The notes beneath the pieces were generated by a model. That model ran no database searches and was not told the DNA's origin. It saw nothing but the letters and a program-made list of their open reading frames with translations. Below are positions 47,799 through 54,322 of a DNA stretch of 54,322 nucleotides, piece by piece; positions within the stretch are counted from its first letter, which is position 1; every line of letters begins with the position of its first letter. This stretch comes from an uncultured Mediterraneibacter sp. (GTDB lineage Bacteria; Bacillota; Clostridia; Lachnospirales; Lachnospiraceae): contig CALWAR010000012.1 in NCBI GenBank assembly GCA_944375765.1, forward strand, positions 1 through 54,322, written 5' to 3'. A program made the position numbers and the translations under genes.

Positions 47799-49572
47799 AA
47801 TAGAAAAAAAAATCAGGTCGATTTCTGCTGATCAATACATGGAAATAATCAAACTGGCGAGAGCAGCAAAAAAGAATAGTGCGAAAAAAGCAGATATAAA
47901 AGTTGCTGTGATTGGGACATGCAGTCTTCAGTATTTTGTAATGGTCTTAAAAGTGATTTTACTTAAATACGGTATATCGGCAGAAATTTATGAAGGCCAG
48001 TATGATGGTATCAATATGGAAGTGTTCGACAGGGCCTCTGCTCTTTATTGTTTTCAGCCGGATGTAGTGATCGTACTTAGTGACTACAGGGATATCAAAG
48101 AGTTTCCATCACTCTTTGATACGAATGATGCCGTGGATTCTTACATAAAGAAAAACGGGGAATATTATTCGGAAATGTGGGACAGACTGTCTGAAATTAA
48201 AGGATGCCACATATTGCAGGCGAATTTGGTGACTCCTGTAGAAAGAGTACTGGGGAATCTGGAATCCGGAGTCTATTATTCAAGAAGAATTTTTTACCAA
48301 CTTCTTAATATTGAGATGACAAAAAGAAAGCGAAAAAATGTAACAATAATTGACATGGAATACCTGGCTTCAATTGCAGGAAAAGATAAATGGTTTGACC
48401 GTAAATCATATTTTATGAATAAACTGCCATTTTCTTTGGAACAGATAGGGATAGTCTGTGATGTGTTTGCACAGCAGATCGCAGAACTGAAAGGAAAAAT
48501 CAAAAAGTGTCTTGTTTTAGATTTAGACAATACTTTGTGGGGCGGGGTAGTTGCTGATGAAGGGCCATTAGGAATACAAACAGATCCTAATCAGGCGGAA
48601 GGGGAAGCGTATCTCGAATTCCAAAAATATATTTTAGAATTAAAGAATAGAGGCGTTATTCTTGGTGTGATCAGTAAAAATGACTATGAGACTGCAAAAG
48701 AACCCTTTGATAAAAATGAAAATATGATTTTAAAATATGATGACTTTTCAGCATTTATAGCAAACTGGGAAAACAAGGCTAAAAATATAGAGGCAATGGC
48801 AAATGAGCTGAACATCGGTACTGACAGTTTCGTGTTTTTTGACGATAATCCTGCTGAACGGGAAATTGTTAAAATGTATCACCCTGAGGTGACAGTGATC
48901 GAAGTGCCCGAAAATATTGCTGAATACGTTACTGCACTCGAAAGAGCACACCCTTTTGACTGGTTAAATATAACAAAGGAGGATATCAGCAGAACTGAAT
49001 CTTATGTGAGCAATAGTGCAAGAAAAACTTTACAAATTCAATTTAAAGATTATCAGGAGTATCTGAAAGCCTTGGAAATGGAAAGTGAAGTTGGGCCGTT
49101 AGACAAAAACAATTTGGAACGATTCACACAATTGATTAACAAGTCTAATCAATTTAATTTGAGGACCCAACGTTATTCTGAGGGAACTATCAGCCAGATG
49201 ACGAGTAGTCCGGATTACAGGCTTCTTACAGTGAAGCTGTCCGATAAATTCAGCAAATTTGGAATAATATCATGCATTATACTAAAGAAAGAAGAGTCTG
49301 AATGTTTCATTGACACATGGGTAATGAGTTGCAGGGTATTAAAAAGAGATGTAGAGAAGCTGGTATTTAATCATATTGTAAAAGAGGCTGTGAACTGGAA
49401 ATGCGAAAGAATTACGGGAGAGTATATTCCCACAGTAAAAAACAAACTAGTTAAAAATCTCCTGCCTGAGTTGGGATTTGAATTAATTGAAACGGACGAT
49501 ACAGGTAAAGAGAGGTATTCATGTAGCGTAGAACTTGCAAAATATAATAAAACAATGATAAAGGAGAGATAA
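47779..49572 (+). CDS. FkbH-like protein (HAD-type glyceryl/acyl carrier-protein loading enzyme)
   Basis: At about 597 residues it matches FkbH-like proteins: N-terminal region with VAVIGTCSLQYFVMVLK, HAD motif VLDLDNTLWGGVV near 245, VISKNDYETAKEPF near 298, FFDDNPAERE near 353, and a GNAT-like C-terminus with NKSNQFNLRTQRYSE. Characterised FkbH proteins dephosphorylate 1,3-bisphosphoglycerate and load glyceryl onto an acyl carrier protein. The carrier gene follows by two bases. Start chosen at ATG 47779 with AAAGGAA upstream; the frame is open to 47740. Confidence 0.92.
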   Translation: MKMQEHEIEKKIRSISADQYMEIIKLARAAKKNSAKKADIKVAVIGTCSLQYFVMVLKVILLKYGISAEIYEGQYDGINMEVFDRASALYCFQPDVVIVLSDYRDIKEFPSLFDTNDAVDSYIKKNGEYYSEMWDRLSEIKGCHILQANLVTPVERVLGNLESGVYYSRRIFYQLLNIEMTKRKRKNVTIIDMEYLASIAGKDKWFDRKSYFMNKLPFSLEQIGIVCDVFAQQIAELKGKIKKCLVLDLDNTLWGGVVADEGPLGIQTDPNQAEGEAYLEFQKYILELKNRGVILGVISKNDYETAKEPFDKNENMILKYDDFSAFIANWENKAKNIEAMANELNIGTDSFVFFDDNPAEREIVKMYHPEVTVIEVPENIAEYVTALERAHPFDWLNITKEDISRTESYVSNSARKTLQIQFKDYQEYLKALEMESEVGPLDKNNLERFTQLINKSNQFNLRTQRYSEGTISQMTSSPDYRLLTVKLSDKFSKFGIISCIILKKEESECFIDTWVMSCRVLKRDVEKLVFNHIVKEAVNWKCERITGEYIPTVKNKLVKNLLPELGFELIETDDTGKERYSCSVELAKYNKTMIKER

Positions 49573-49574
49573 AA

Positions 49575-49811
49575 ATGAATATTAAAGAAACGTTGGAGAA
49601 AATTTTCAGAGATGTATTTGAAGATGAGGATATTATTTTGACAGAATCAACAACAGCAGAAGATATTGAAGATTGGGATTCGCTGACGCATATTCAGTTA
49701 ATAGAAGAAATTGAACAGGAGTTTAAGATCAAATTTACTTTACAAGAGATAACGGGCCTTAAGAATGTGGGCGAATTTATCACTCTGGTAGAAAGAAAGC
49801 TGAGTAATTAG
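49575..49811 (+). CDS. Acyl carrier protein
   Basis: This 78-residue acidic four-helix carrier has the phosphopantetheine site EDWDSLTHIQL; Ser36 is the attachment residue. It lies two bases after the FkbH gene and four before the dehydratase, so it is the dedicated carrier of this module rather than the fatty acid synthase ACP. AAGGAGAG precedes the ATG. Confidence 0.95.
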   Translation: MNIKETLEKIFRDVFEDEDIILTESTTAEDIEDWDSLTHIQLIEEIEQEFKIKFTLQEITGLKNVGEFITLVERKLSN

Positions 49812-49815
49812 GAAG

Positions 49816-50232
49816 ATGAATGAGTATAGATTTGAAGATATTATTGAAGGAACAAATGCTGAATTTCAAGTTGCTGTCTCTGAGGAAATGTTAGAAGATT
49901 TTCAAAGATTAAGCGGAGACACTAACCCCATGCATACAGATAGAGAATATGCCCGGGAAAAGGGAATGGATGACAGAATCTGCTATGGAATGTTAACAGC
50001 CTCTTTTTATTCCAGGCTGGTCGGAATGTATCTTCCCGGGAAATTTTGTATTCTGCAAGAAATATCAGTAGCGTTCCATAAACCTGTTTATATTAACGAT
50101 ATACTTAAAGTGTCAGGAAAGGTAATAAAAAAGAATGAACTTTTTAAGCGGCTTGAGATTGATGCCAAAATAATAAATACAAATGGAGAACGGGTGAGCA
50201 AAGCCAGAATCAAAGTGGGGTGTTTGGAATGA
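49816..50232 (+). CDS. MaoC-like hotdog hydratase/dehydratase
   Basis: This 138-residue single hotdog domain carries the hydratase-2 motif LSGDTNPMHTD with the catalytic Asp35 and His40, plus YGMLTASFYSRLVG. The family hydrates or dehydrates (R)-3-hydroxyacyl thioesters. Next to a carrier protein and an SDR it may shape the carrier-bound acyl group. It overlaps the SDR start as ATGA. Confidence 0.92.
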   Translation: MNEYRFEDIIEGTNAEFQVAVSEEMLEDFQRLSGDTNPMHTDREYAREKGMDDRICYGMLTASFYSRLVGMYLPGKFCILQEISVAFHKPVYINDILKVSGKVIKKNELFKRLEIDAKIINTNGERVSKARIKVGCLE

Positions 50233-50978
50233 ATGAGAAAAAAATATACCTTATTTTGGGCGCTTCTTCTGATATCGGGAGTGAATTGGTTAAAGACCTG
50301 AATGATACAGAAAAAGAAGCGGTAATGATTTGCCATTACAGGAGTCAGTGTGAGAAATTAGCTGAAATAAACTTAAAAAATGGTAATCAAATTGATTTTA
50401 TACAGGCTGATCTTAGTCTTCAGGATGAAGTCCATGCTTTAATTGACTATGTTAAGAGGCAATATAATTCTCCTGTATATATTGTACATCTCCCGGCAAA
50501 CAAATTTGAATACACTAAGCTAAAAACATTCTCATGGGAAACTTTGCAACGTGATATGGAGATTCAAGTCCATGCTTTGATTGAAATAATGAAAGCTTTT
50601 TTGCCACACATGTTGAAAAGAGATTGTATGACCAAAGTGGTTATCATGTTGTCTGCATATACAATGGGAAATCCTCCTAAATATATGATGAATTATATTG
50701 TCACAAAGTATGCGCTTCTTGGATTAATGAAGTCTTTGGCAATAGATTATGCCGGAAAAAATATACGGATTAATGGAATATCTCCATCTATGATGGAAAC
50801 AAAATTCCTGGATAATGTCGATGAAAGAATTGTGCAACTTAATGCTTATAACAGTGTTGGCAAAAGAAATGCACAGGTTTCAGATATAGTGCCTGCTATT
50901 AGATTTCTTTTGTCTGATGCAAGTAACTATTTGCATGGAACTAATTTGAACGTGACAAATGGAAATATCATCAGTTAG
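50229..50978 (+). CDS. Short-chain dehydrogenase/reductase (FabG-like)
   Basis: This 249-residue classical SDR has the cofactor loop LILGASSDIGSEL (residues 8-20), catalytic Ser132, and Tyr146/Lys150 in YIVTK, followed by NGISPSMMET. It probably reduces a 3-keto or other carbonyl on the carrier-bound acyl chain. ATG 50229 overlaps the upstream stop by four bases; a GTG three codons earlier is an alternative start. Confidence 0.9.
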   Translation: MNEKKIYLILGASSDIGSELVKDLNDTEKEAVMICHYRSQCEKLAEINLKNGNQIDFIQADLSLQDEVHALIDYVKRQYNSPVYIVHLPANKFEYTKLKTFSWETLQRDMEIQVHALIEIMKAFLPHMLKRDCMTKVVIMLSAYTMGNPPKYMMNYIVTKYALLGLMKSLAIDYAGKNIRINGISPSMMETKFLDNVDERIVQLNAYNSVGKRNAQVSDIVPAIRFLLSDASNYLHGTNLNVTNGNIIS

Positions 50979-50997
50979 GTCTGTACAGGAAAACAAT

Positions 50998-52389
50998 ATG
51001 GAAGAATATACTCCTACAGAAAGTGAAAAACAGGAATATCTGGCATATGATTCAAAAGAAGCCTTTTTTGATAATCTTGAAAAGGGACTGCAGAGTATCA
51101 CGGAATATCAATTAAAAAAAACGAAAGAAAAAGTTGTATTAATTGCCGGAGCCATGGCGGTTTTTGACAAAGGGACAATAGATTTCCTTAATAAAATGGC
51201 CAGGGTTGATTCCCGTGCCCAATATATCCTGCTGTCAGAAGTGACTGCGGAATTCAGAAGAAAGACAAAAGACCGGTTTGAGTTTGAGTCAATATGTACG
51301 CCGCATCTTCTTGCCAAGGAGATACTGGTCCCGTATATGGATGTTCCTGTTCTGGCTCATGTCGGGAAATATCTTGACGCGCACAGTTATTTGATGAAAG
51401 CTATTGATAATTTGAAAGGACGCCATTATAATATTGGCTGTGGGTACGCAGAAAACCTGATCTATTATGCGGACAGATATTTGAAAACAGTACTGGACAG
51501 GATCCGTCCGGATTATGTGATCCTGTGGAATGAATTTTATGCATTTCACATGGTATTCCAATCTATATGCCATATGAGAGGAATTCCGGTCTTTTATATG
51601 GAGTTCGGATGCATTCCGGGTACTTTTGTTATAGAAAAATACGGTCAGCAGGGAGAGAGCTATCCATCGCGCCATCCTTTTAAATTTCGGCGCCTGTGCG
51701 TCGAACAAAGCGAAGAAATCCAAACGGAGCATATCCTGGCGTACTTGTCTGATACAGGTATGAACAGAAATCGGCAGCCTCTTCCGGGGAATATGGGACC
51801 ATATCTGAAACGCTGTCGTACAGGGAGGCCTGTAATAACTTATATGGGACAGAATGATTATGAATCGGGGATATATCCTTATACGTGTATGACGAGGAAA
51901 TATCATTCCCCCGTTTTTCGCAGTACTTTAGAGGCTTTGGAGTTCTTACGGCTGCTTTCTGTAAAAAATGACTGGAATCTGTTGTTCAAACCACACCCGA
52001 TCATGGAATTATTTTCAATGCAGAAAGACGGCATATATGGGTATGAGCCTCTAAAAGATGTTAATATTAATGAAGTGATAGACTGTTCAGACGTTATTGT
52101 TACCATTCTGTCACAGAGCGCATATCTCTCGCTGATACGAAATACCCCTGTAGTCATGCTCGGATATATCCAGTTGAAAGGAGCCGGCTGTGCTTATGAA
52201 GCATACTCCAGATGGAAGATTGAGCACATGATCAGGCGTGCTCTGAAGTATGGCTGTACAAACAGACAGAAAAAGCGGTTTCTCGAGCATACTGCCAGAT
52301 TACTGAAGTACTGTCTGTATGATGATGAATCGCATCCAGAACTGCCTTTTGGACAGAAGATCAGCAATTTTAAGGGGATTGAATTATAA
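50998..52389 (+). CDS. Capsule-type polysaccharide transferase, paralogue of the 1258-residue protein's middle domain
   Basis: The 463-residue protein shares order and wording of motifs with residues ~270-600 of the large transferase: YVILWNEFYAFHMVFQSIC, FYMEFGCIPGTF, GQQGESYP, MGQNDYESGIYPYTCMTRKY, FKPHPIM and ILSQSAYLSLIRNTPVVML. The last part resembles capsule synthesis/export (KpsC/KpsS-like) donor lobes. ATG 50998 has AGGA eight bases upstream, leaving a 19-base gap to the SDR; an ATG 13 codons earlier lies inside the SDR. Its composition is less A+T-rich than the preceding block. Confidence 0.8.
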   Translation: MEEYTPTESEKQEYLAYDSKEAFFDNLEKGLQSITEYQLKKTKEKVVLIAGAMAVFDKGTIDFLNKMARVDSRAQYILLSEVTAEFRRKTKDRFEFESICTPHLLAKEILVPYMDVPVLAHVGKYLDAHSYLMKAIDNLKGRHYNIGCGYAENLIYYADRYLKTVLDRIRPDYVILWNEFYAFHMVFQSICHMRGIPVFYMEFGCIPGTFVIEKYGQQGESYPSRHPFKFRRLCVEQSEEIQTEHILAYLSDTGMNRNRQPLPGNMGPYLKRCRTGRPVITYMGQNDYESGIYPYTCMTRKYHSPVFRSTLEALEFLRLLSVKNDWNLLFKPHPIMELFSMQKDGIYGYEPLKDVNINEVIDCSDVIVTILSQSAYLSLIRNTPVVMLGYIQLKGAGCAYEAYSRWKIEHMIRRALKYGCTNRQKKRFLEHTARLLKYCLYDDESHPELPFGQKISNFKGIEL

Positions 52390-52406
52390 AGAAAGGCTTG
52401 GAAGTT

Positions 52407-53885
52407 ATGACAAAAAGACGCAAGAAAAGACTGAAACCATCCGCCATCGTCGGCTATTCATTCCTTGGCCTGTACGCTGTGGCGGCTATCGCATTTCTTA
52501 TGTTCTGCCTGGATCTGAACATGCTTCCGGTCATGTACATTATCATAGAAGTAGTTGTACTGGCTGTTCTGGGCGTGCTGTTCGCGATCATGCAGCGTAA
52601 GTTCTCACTGTCTGTCATATCCGATATGCTTTGTTTCATATTCAGTATCGGACTTTTTGCCGGATGCTACTTTATATATCAGACAGGTTCCACTATATCC
52701 AATGTGGCAAGCACAGAAGCCCAGACGAATGTCATATCTGTCTATGTGATGGATGACGATCCGGCGCAGTCTCTGCAGGATATTGCCGATTATCAGTTCG
52801 GTATCAGCGCGACCGTGGACAGGGAGAACACGGACAATGCGATCAGCAGCCTCAGGGATCAGCTTGGATCGGAACTTTCTGTCAGCGAGTATGAGGATCT
52901 TTTTACAATGGTAGATGATCTGAGATCAGGGAGAACAGGGGCTGTCATTATCAACAGTGCATATCTTGGGATCGTTTCAGATGTAGAAGGCTACTCATGG
53001 GTGTTGACAGATCTCAGGGAGGTCAGTTCTGTGGCGCTTGAAGTTGCAGATGCAGGCAGGAACGATGTTCCCGACGATGTGCCGGAGACTTTTGTCATGT
53101 ATCTGAGCGGCATCGATACTTACGGGGGGATATCTGCACGCTCCAGAAGCGACGTGAACATTCTTGCAGTCGTGAACACAAGGACGAAGAACATCCTTCT
53201 GCTTTCAACGCCGAGAGACTACTATGTAGATTATTCTGTGACCGGTGGGGCAAAAGATAAGCTGACGCATGCCGGCATCTACGGCATCGACGCTTCAATG
53301 GATGCCCTGGAAAGGCTGTATGATATCGATATTGATTATTATCTGAGGGTAAACTTTACCGGATTTATAGATATTATCGATGCTCTTGGCGGTGTCGACG
53401 TGTATTCCGAGTATGATTTCTCTGTGGAGAATATCAGGAGTTATCAGCAAGGATACAACCATCTGACAGGACTTGAAGCGCTTGCCTTTGCAAGAGAGCG
53501 GTACAGTTTTGCAGAAGGCGATTATCAGAGAGCGGACAATCAGATGGAGGTAATACGTGCTGTCATTGCCAAATGTGCCTCGTCTTCGCTCCTGACAAAC
53601 TATACTTCTGTTATGCGAGCAGTCGCAGGCAGTTTTGATACAAATATGCCGGAAGATCAGATCGCTTCTCTGGTAAGAATGCAGCTTGCCGATATGTCAT
53701 CGTGGGATATCAATTCCTATACAGTGAGTGGAGAGAGCGCGTCGGCCGAGACATATTCCATGCCGGGGCAGAATCTTTATGTGATCATTCCGGACGAGAG
53801 CGACGTGAATAATGCAAAAGAAATGATAAGCGAGGTGTATGGTACAAATGATGAATCCAGCGGCAGTAATGAAACTGCTCAATGA
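52407..53885 (+). CDS. LytR-CpsA-Psr (LCP) family cell wall polymer ligase
   Basis: This 492-residue membrane protein has three N-terminal hydrophobic helices (about 15-35, 41-62, 70-90), an extracellular accessory region (95-210) and the LCP domain from about residue 225: SRSDVNILAVVN, LLSTPRDYYVD, FTGFIDIIDALGGVDVY and ALAFARERYSFAEGDYQRADNQ, which hold the acidic and Arg residues that bind diphosphate lipid. LCP proteins transfer polymers from undecaprenyl diphosphate to peptidoglycan. Its place at the end of the locus fits that job. ATG 52407 is chosen; a TTG at 52398 is an alternative. Confidence 0.94.
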   Translation: MTKRRKKRLKPSAIVGYSFLGLYAVAAIAFLMFCLDLNMLPVMYIIIEVVVLAVLGVLFAIMQRKFSLSVISDMLCFIFSIGLFAGCYFIYQTGSTISNVASTEAQTNVISVYVMDDDPAQSLQDIADYQFGISATVDRENTDNAISSLRDQLGSELSVSEYEDLFTMVDDLRSGRTGAVIINSAYLGIVSDVEGYSWVLTDLREVSSVALEVADAGRNDVPDDVPETFVMYLSGIDTYGGISARSRSDVNILAVVNTRTKNILLLSTPRDYYVDYSVTGGAKDKLTHAGIYGIDASMDALERLYDIDIDYYLRVNFTGFIDIIDALGGVDVYSEYDFSVENIRSYQQGYNHLTGLEALAFARERYSFAEGDYQRADNQMEVIRAVIAKCASSSLLTNYTSVMRAVAGSFDTNMPEDQIASLVRMQLADMSSWDINSYTVSGESASAETYSMPGQNLYVIIPDESDVNNAKEMISEVYGTNDESSGSNETAQ

Positions 53886-54081
53886 GAGAAAAGAATTTCT
53901 GGAAAATAATCCGGATCTTTATCCCTTTTTAAAAAAGTGGTTTGGCAGCGACATAGAAAAAGGGACAATACTGGAAATGCGTATAATATCGCCCTCTGGT
54001 GAGTGCGCGGATTCGGTAAAAATAGAAGTTACAGATTCTGAGTCCGGTTTTTTTGAGGCTGTAAACCAGTTGCTGAGATAA
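53848..54081 (+). CDS. Small protein of unknown function
   Basis: This acidic soluble protein of about 77 residues (MMNPAAVMKLLNERKEFLEN at the start, then WFGSDIEKGTILEMRI and EVTDSESGFFEAVNQLL) has two predicted helices around a short strand pair. It overlaps the LCP gene by 38 bases in another frame, with GAGGTG 11 bases before ATG 53848; ATG codons at 53839 and 53851 are alternatives. Similar small proteins sit beside LCP genes in relatives as far as I recall, but no function is known to me. Confidence 0.6.
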   Translation: MMNPAAVMKLLNERKEFLENNPDLYPFLKKWFGSDIEKGTILEMRIISPSGECADSVKIEVTDSESGFFEAVNQLLR

Positions 54082-54159
54082 AATCCCGCAGCAGAAAAAA
54101 GGCGTTTTGCAGGATCATACAACAAACTGGGGCTGTCGGGAAATAGATAGTTCCAAACA

Positions 54160-54195
54160 GGGGCAGGCGTGACTCGCATGAGTCACGCCTGCCCC
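54160..54195. repeat. Perfect 15-bp inverted repeat
   Basis: GGGGCAGGCGTGACT (54160-54174) and AGTCACGCCTGCCCC (54181-54195) are exact complements around CGCATG. No T-run follows. The nearby strings GGGGCTGTCGGGAAA (54129-54143) and CTGTAGACAAAG recall the ends of insertion sequences, so this may be part of a mobile-element remnant; no transposase is visible. Confidence 0.7.
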
Positions 54196-54207
54196 TCAGA
54201 CTGTAGA

Positions 54208-54238
54208 CAAAGTCCCCGGTTTACGCCGGGGCTTTTCT
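54208..54238 (+). terminator. Rho-independent terminator
   Basis: AAAG-CCCCGG pairs with CCGGGG-CTTTT around TTTACG, followed by CTTC. It lies 127 bases after the last gene and would end the polysaccharide/LCP transcript. Apart from the inverted repeat, nothing else is recognised in 54082-54322. Confidence 0.75.
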
Positions 54239-54322
54239 TCTGTAGTTATCAACATTTCAATTATCTTCCCTCTTTTTATCAAGAAAAAATTCCCTTTATC
54301 AACTCGAAAATTAAGCGGTACA

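Noticed and set aside
1-54322. CRISPR array, rRNA or tRNA genes
   Set aside because: No regularly spaced repeats, rRNA-like blocks or cloverleaf sequences were recognised by eye on either strand; a covariance search would be needed to exclude a tRNA fully.

Overview
The window looks like a chromosomal segment of a Gram-positive gut anaerobe of the Clostridia, most probably Lachnospiraceae. The grounds are the gene content and order (galK-galT, rho-rpmE-DUF1385-prmC-prfA, ispG next to a Gram-positive type PolC, DUF4364 beside a YhcC-type radical SAM protein), AGGAGG-like ribosome binding sites, consensus TTGACA/TATAAT promoters, and a PD-(D/E)XK family protein common in that family. The species cannot be named from sequence alone.

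Positions 1-24139 are mostly conserved core. The tail of an unknown gene is followed by a terminator, an 85-nt structured repeat and a frameshifted PD-(D/E)XK nuclease-like gene. Next come the galactose genes galK-galT (minus strand), divergent from an AraC-type regulator that is coupled to tcdA and rarA. A minus-strand operon (malic enzyme, radical SAM protein, DUF4364 gene with an in-frame amber codon) diverges from the rho/rpmE/DUF1385/prmC/prfA/DUF2156/aminotransferase/hisC run. The two divergent promoters share one -35 box. A small membrane protein, a second copy of the 85-nt repeat, ispG and polC complete this half.

Positions 24218-52389 form a long, single-direction surface polysaccharide locus behind one good promoter. 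First block (24340-31615): two glycosyltransferases, an ABC-2 exporter (permease plus an ATPase with an odd membrane/basic N-terminus) and two related 'LARDG' proteins, one with an added HAD domain. Second block (31628-36964): YhcH-type protein, CMP-sugar synthetase family protein, SIS-domain isomerase, 2-hydroxyacid dehydrogenase, inositol-monophosphatase-like phosphatase, methyltransferase-like protein and Gfo/Idh oxidoreductase, probably a route to an unusual activated sugar or sugar acid. Third block (36997-50978, visibly A+T-rich): rfbA, rfbB and a VioA-like aminotransferase, expected to give a dTDP-4-amino-4,6-dideoxyhexose; a 1258-residue multidomain transferase; WbqC and WcbI family proteins; a GNAT acyltransferase; and an FkbH / acyl carrier protein / MaoC / SDR set that could build a carrier-bound acyl group for the amino sugar. 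A run of nine G residues splits the WcbI-type gene into two frames, so it may be phase-variable. A second capsule-type transferase follows (50998-52389), and an LCP-family ligase (52407-53885), suited to attaching the finished polymer to the cell wall, closes the set.

The strongest leads are the poly-G switch, the carrier-protein acylation module, the CMP-sugar/SIS/phosphatase module and the duplicated 85-nt RNA-like element. No rRNA, tRNA, CRISPR array or intact transposase was recognised.
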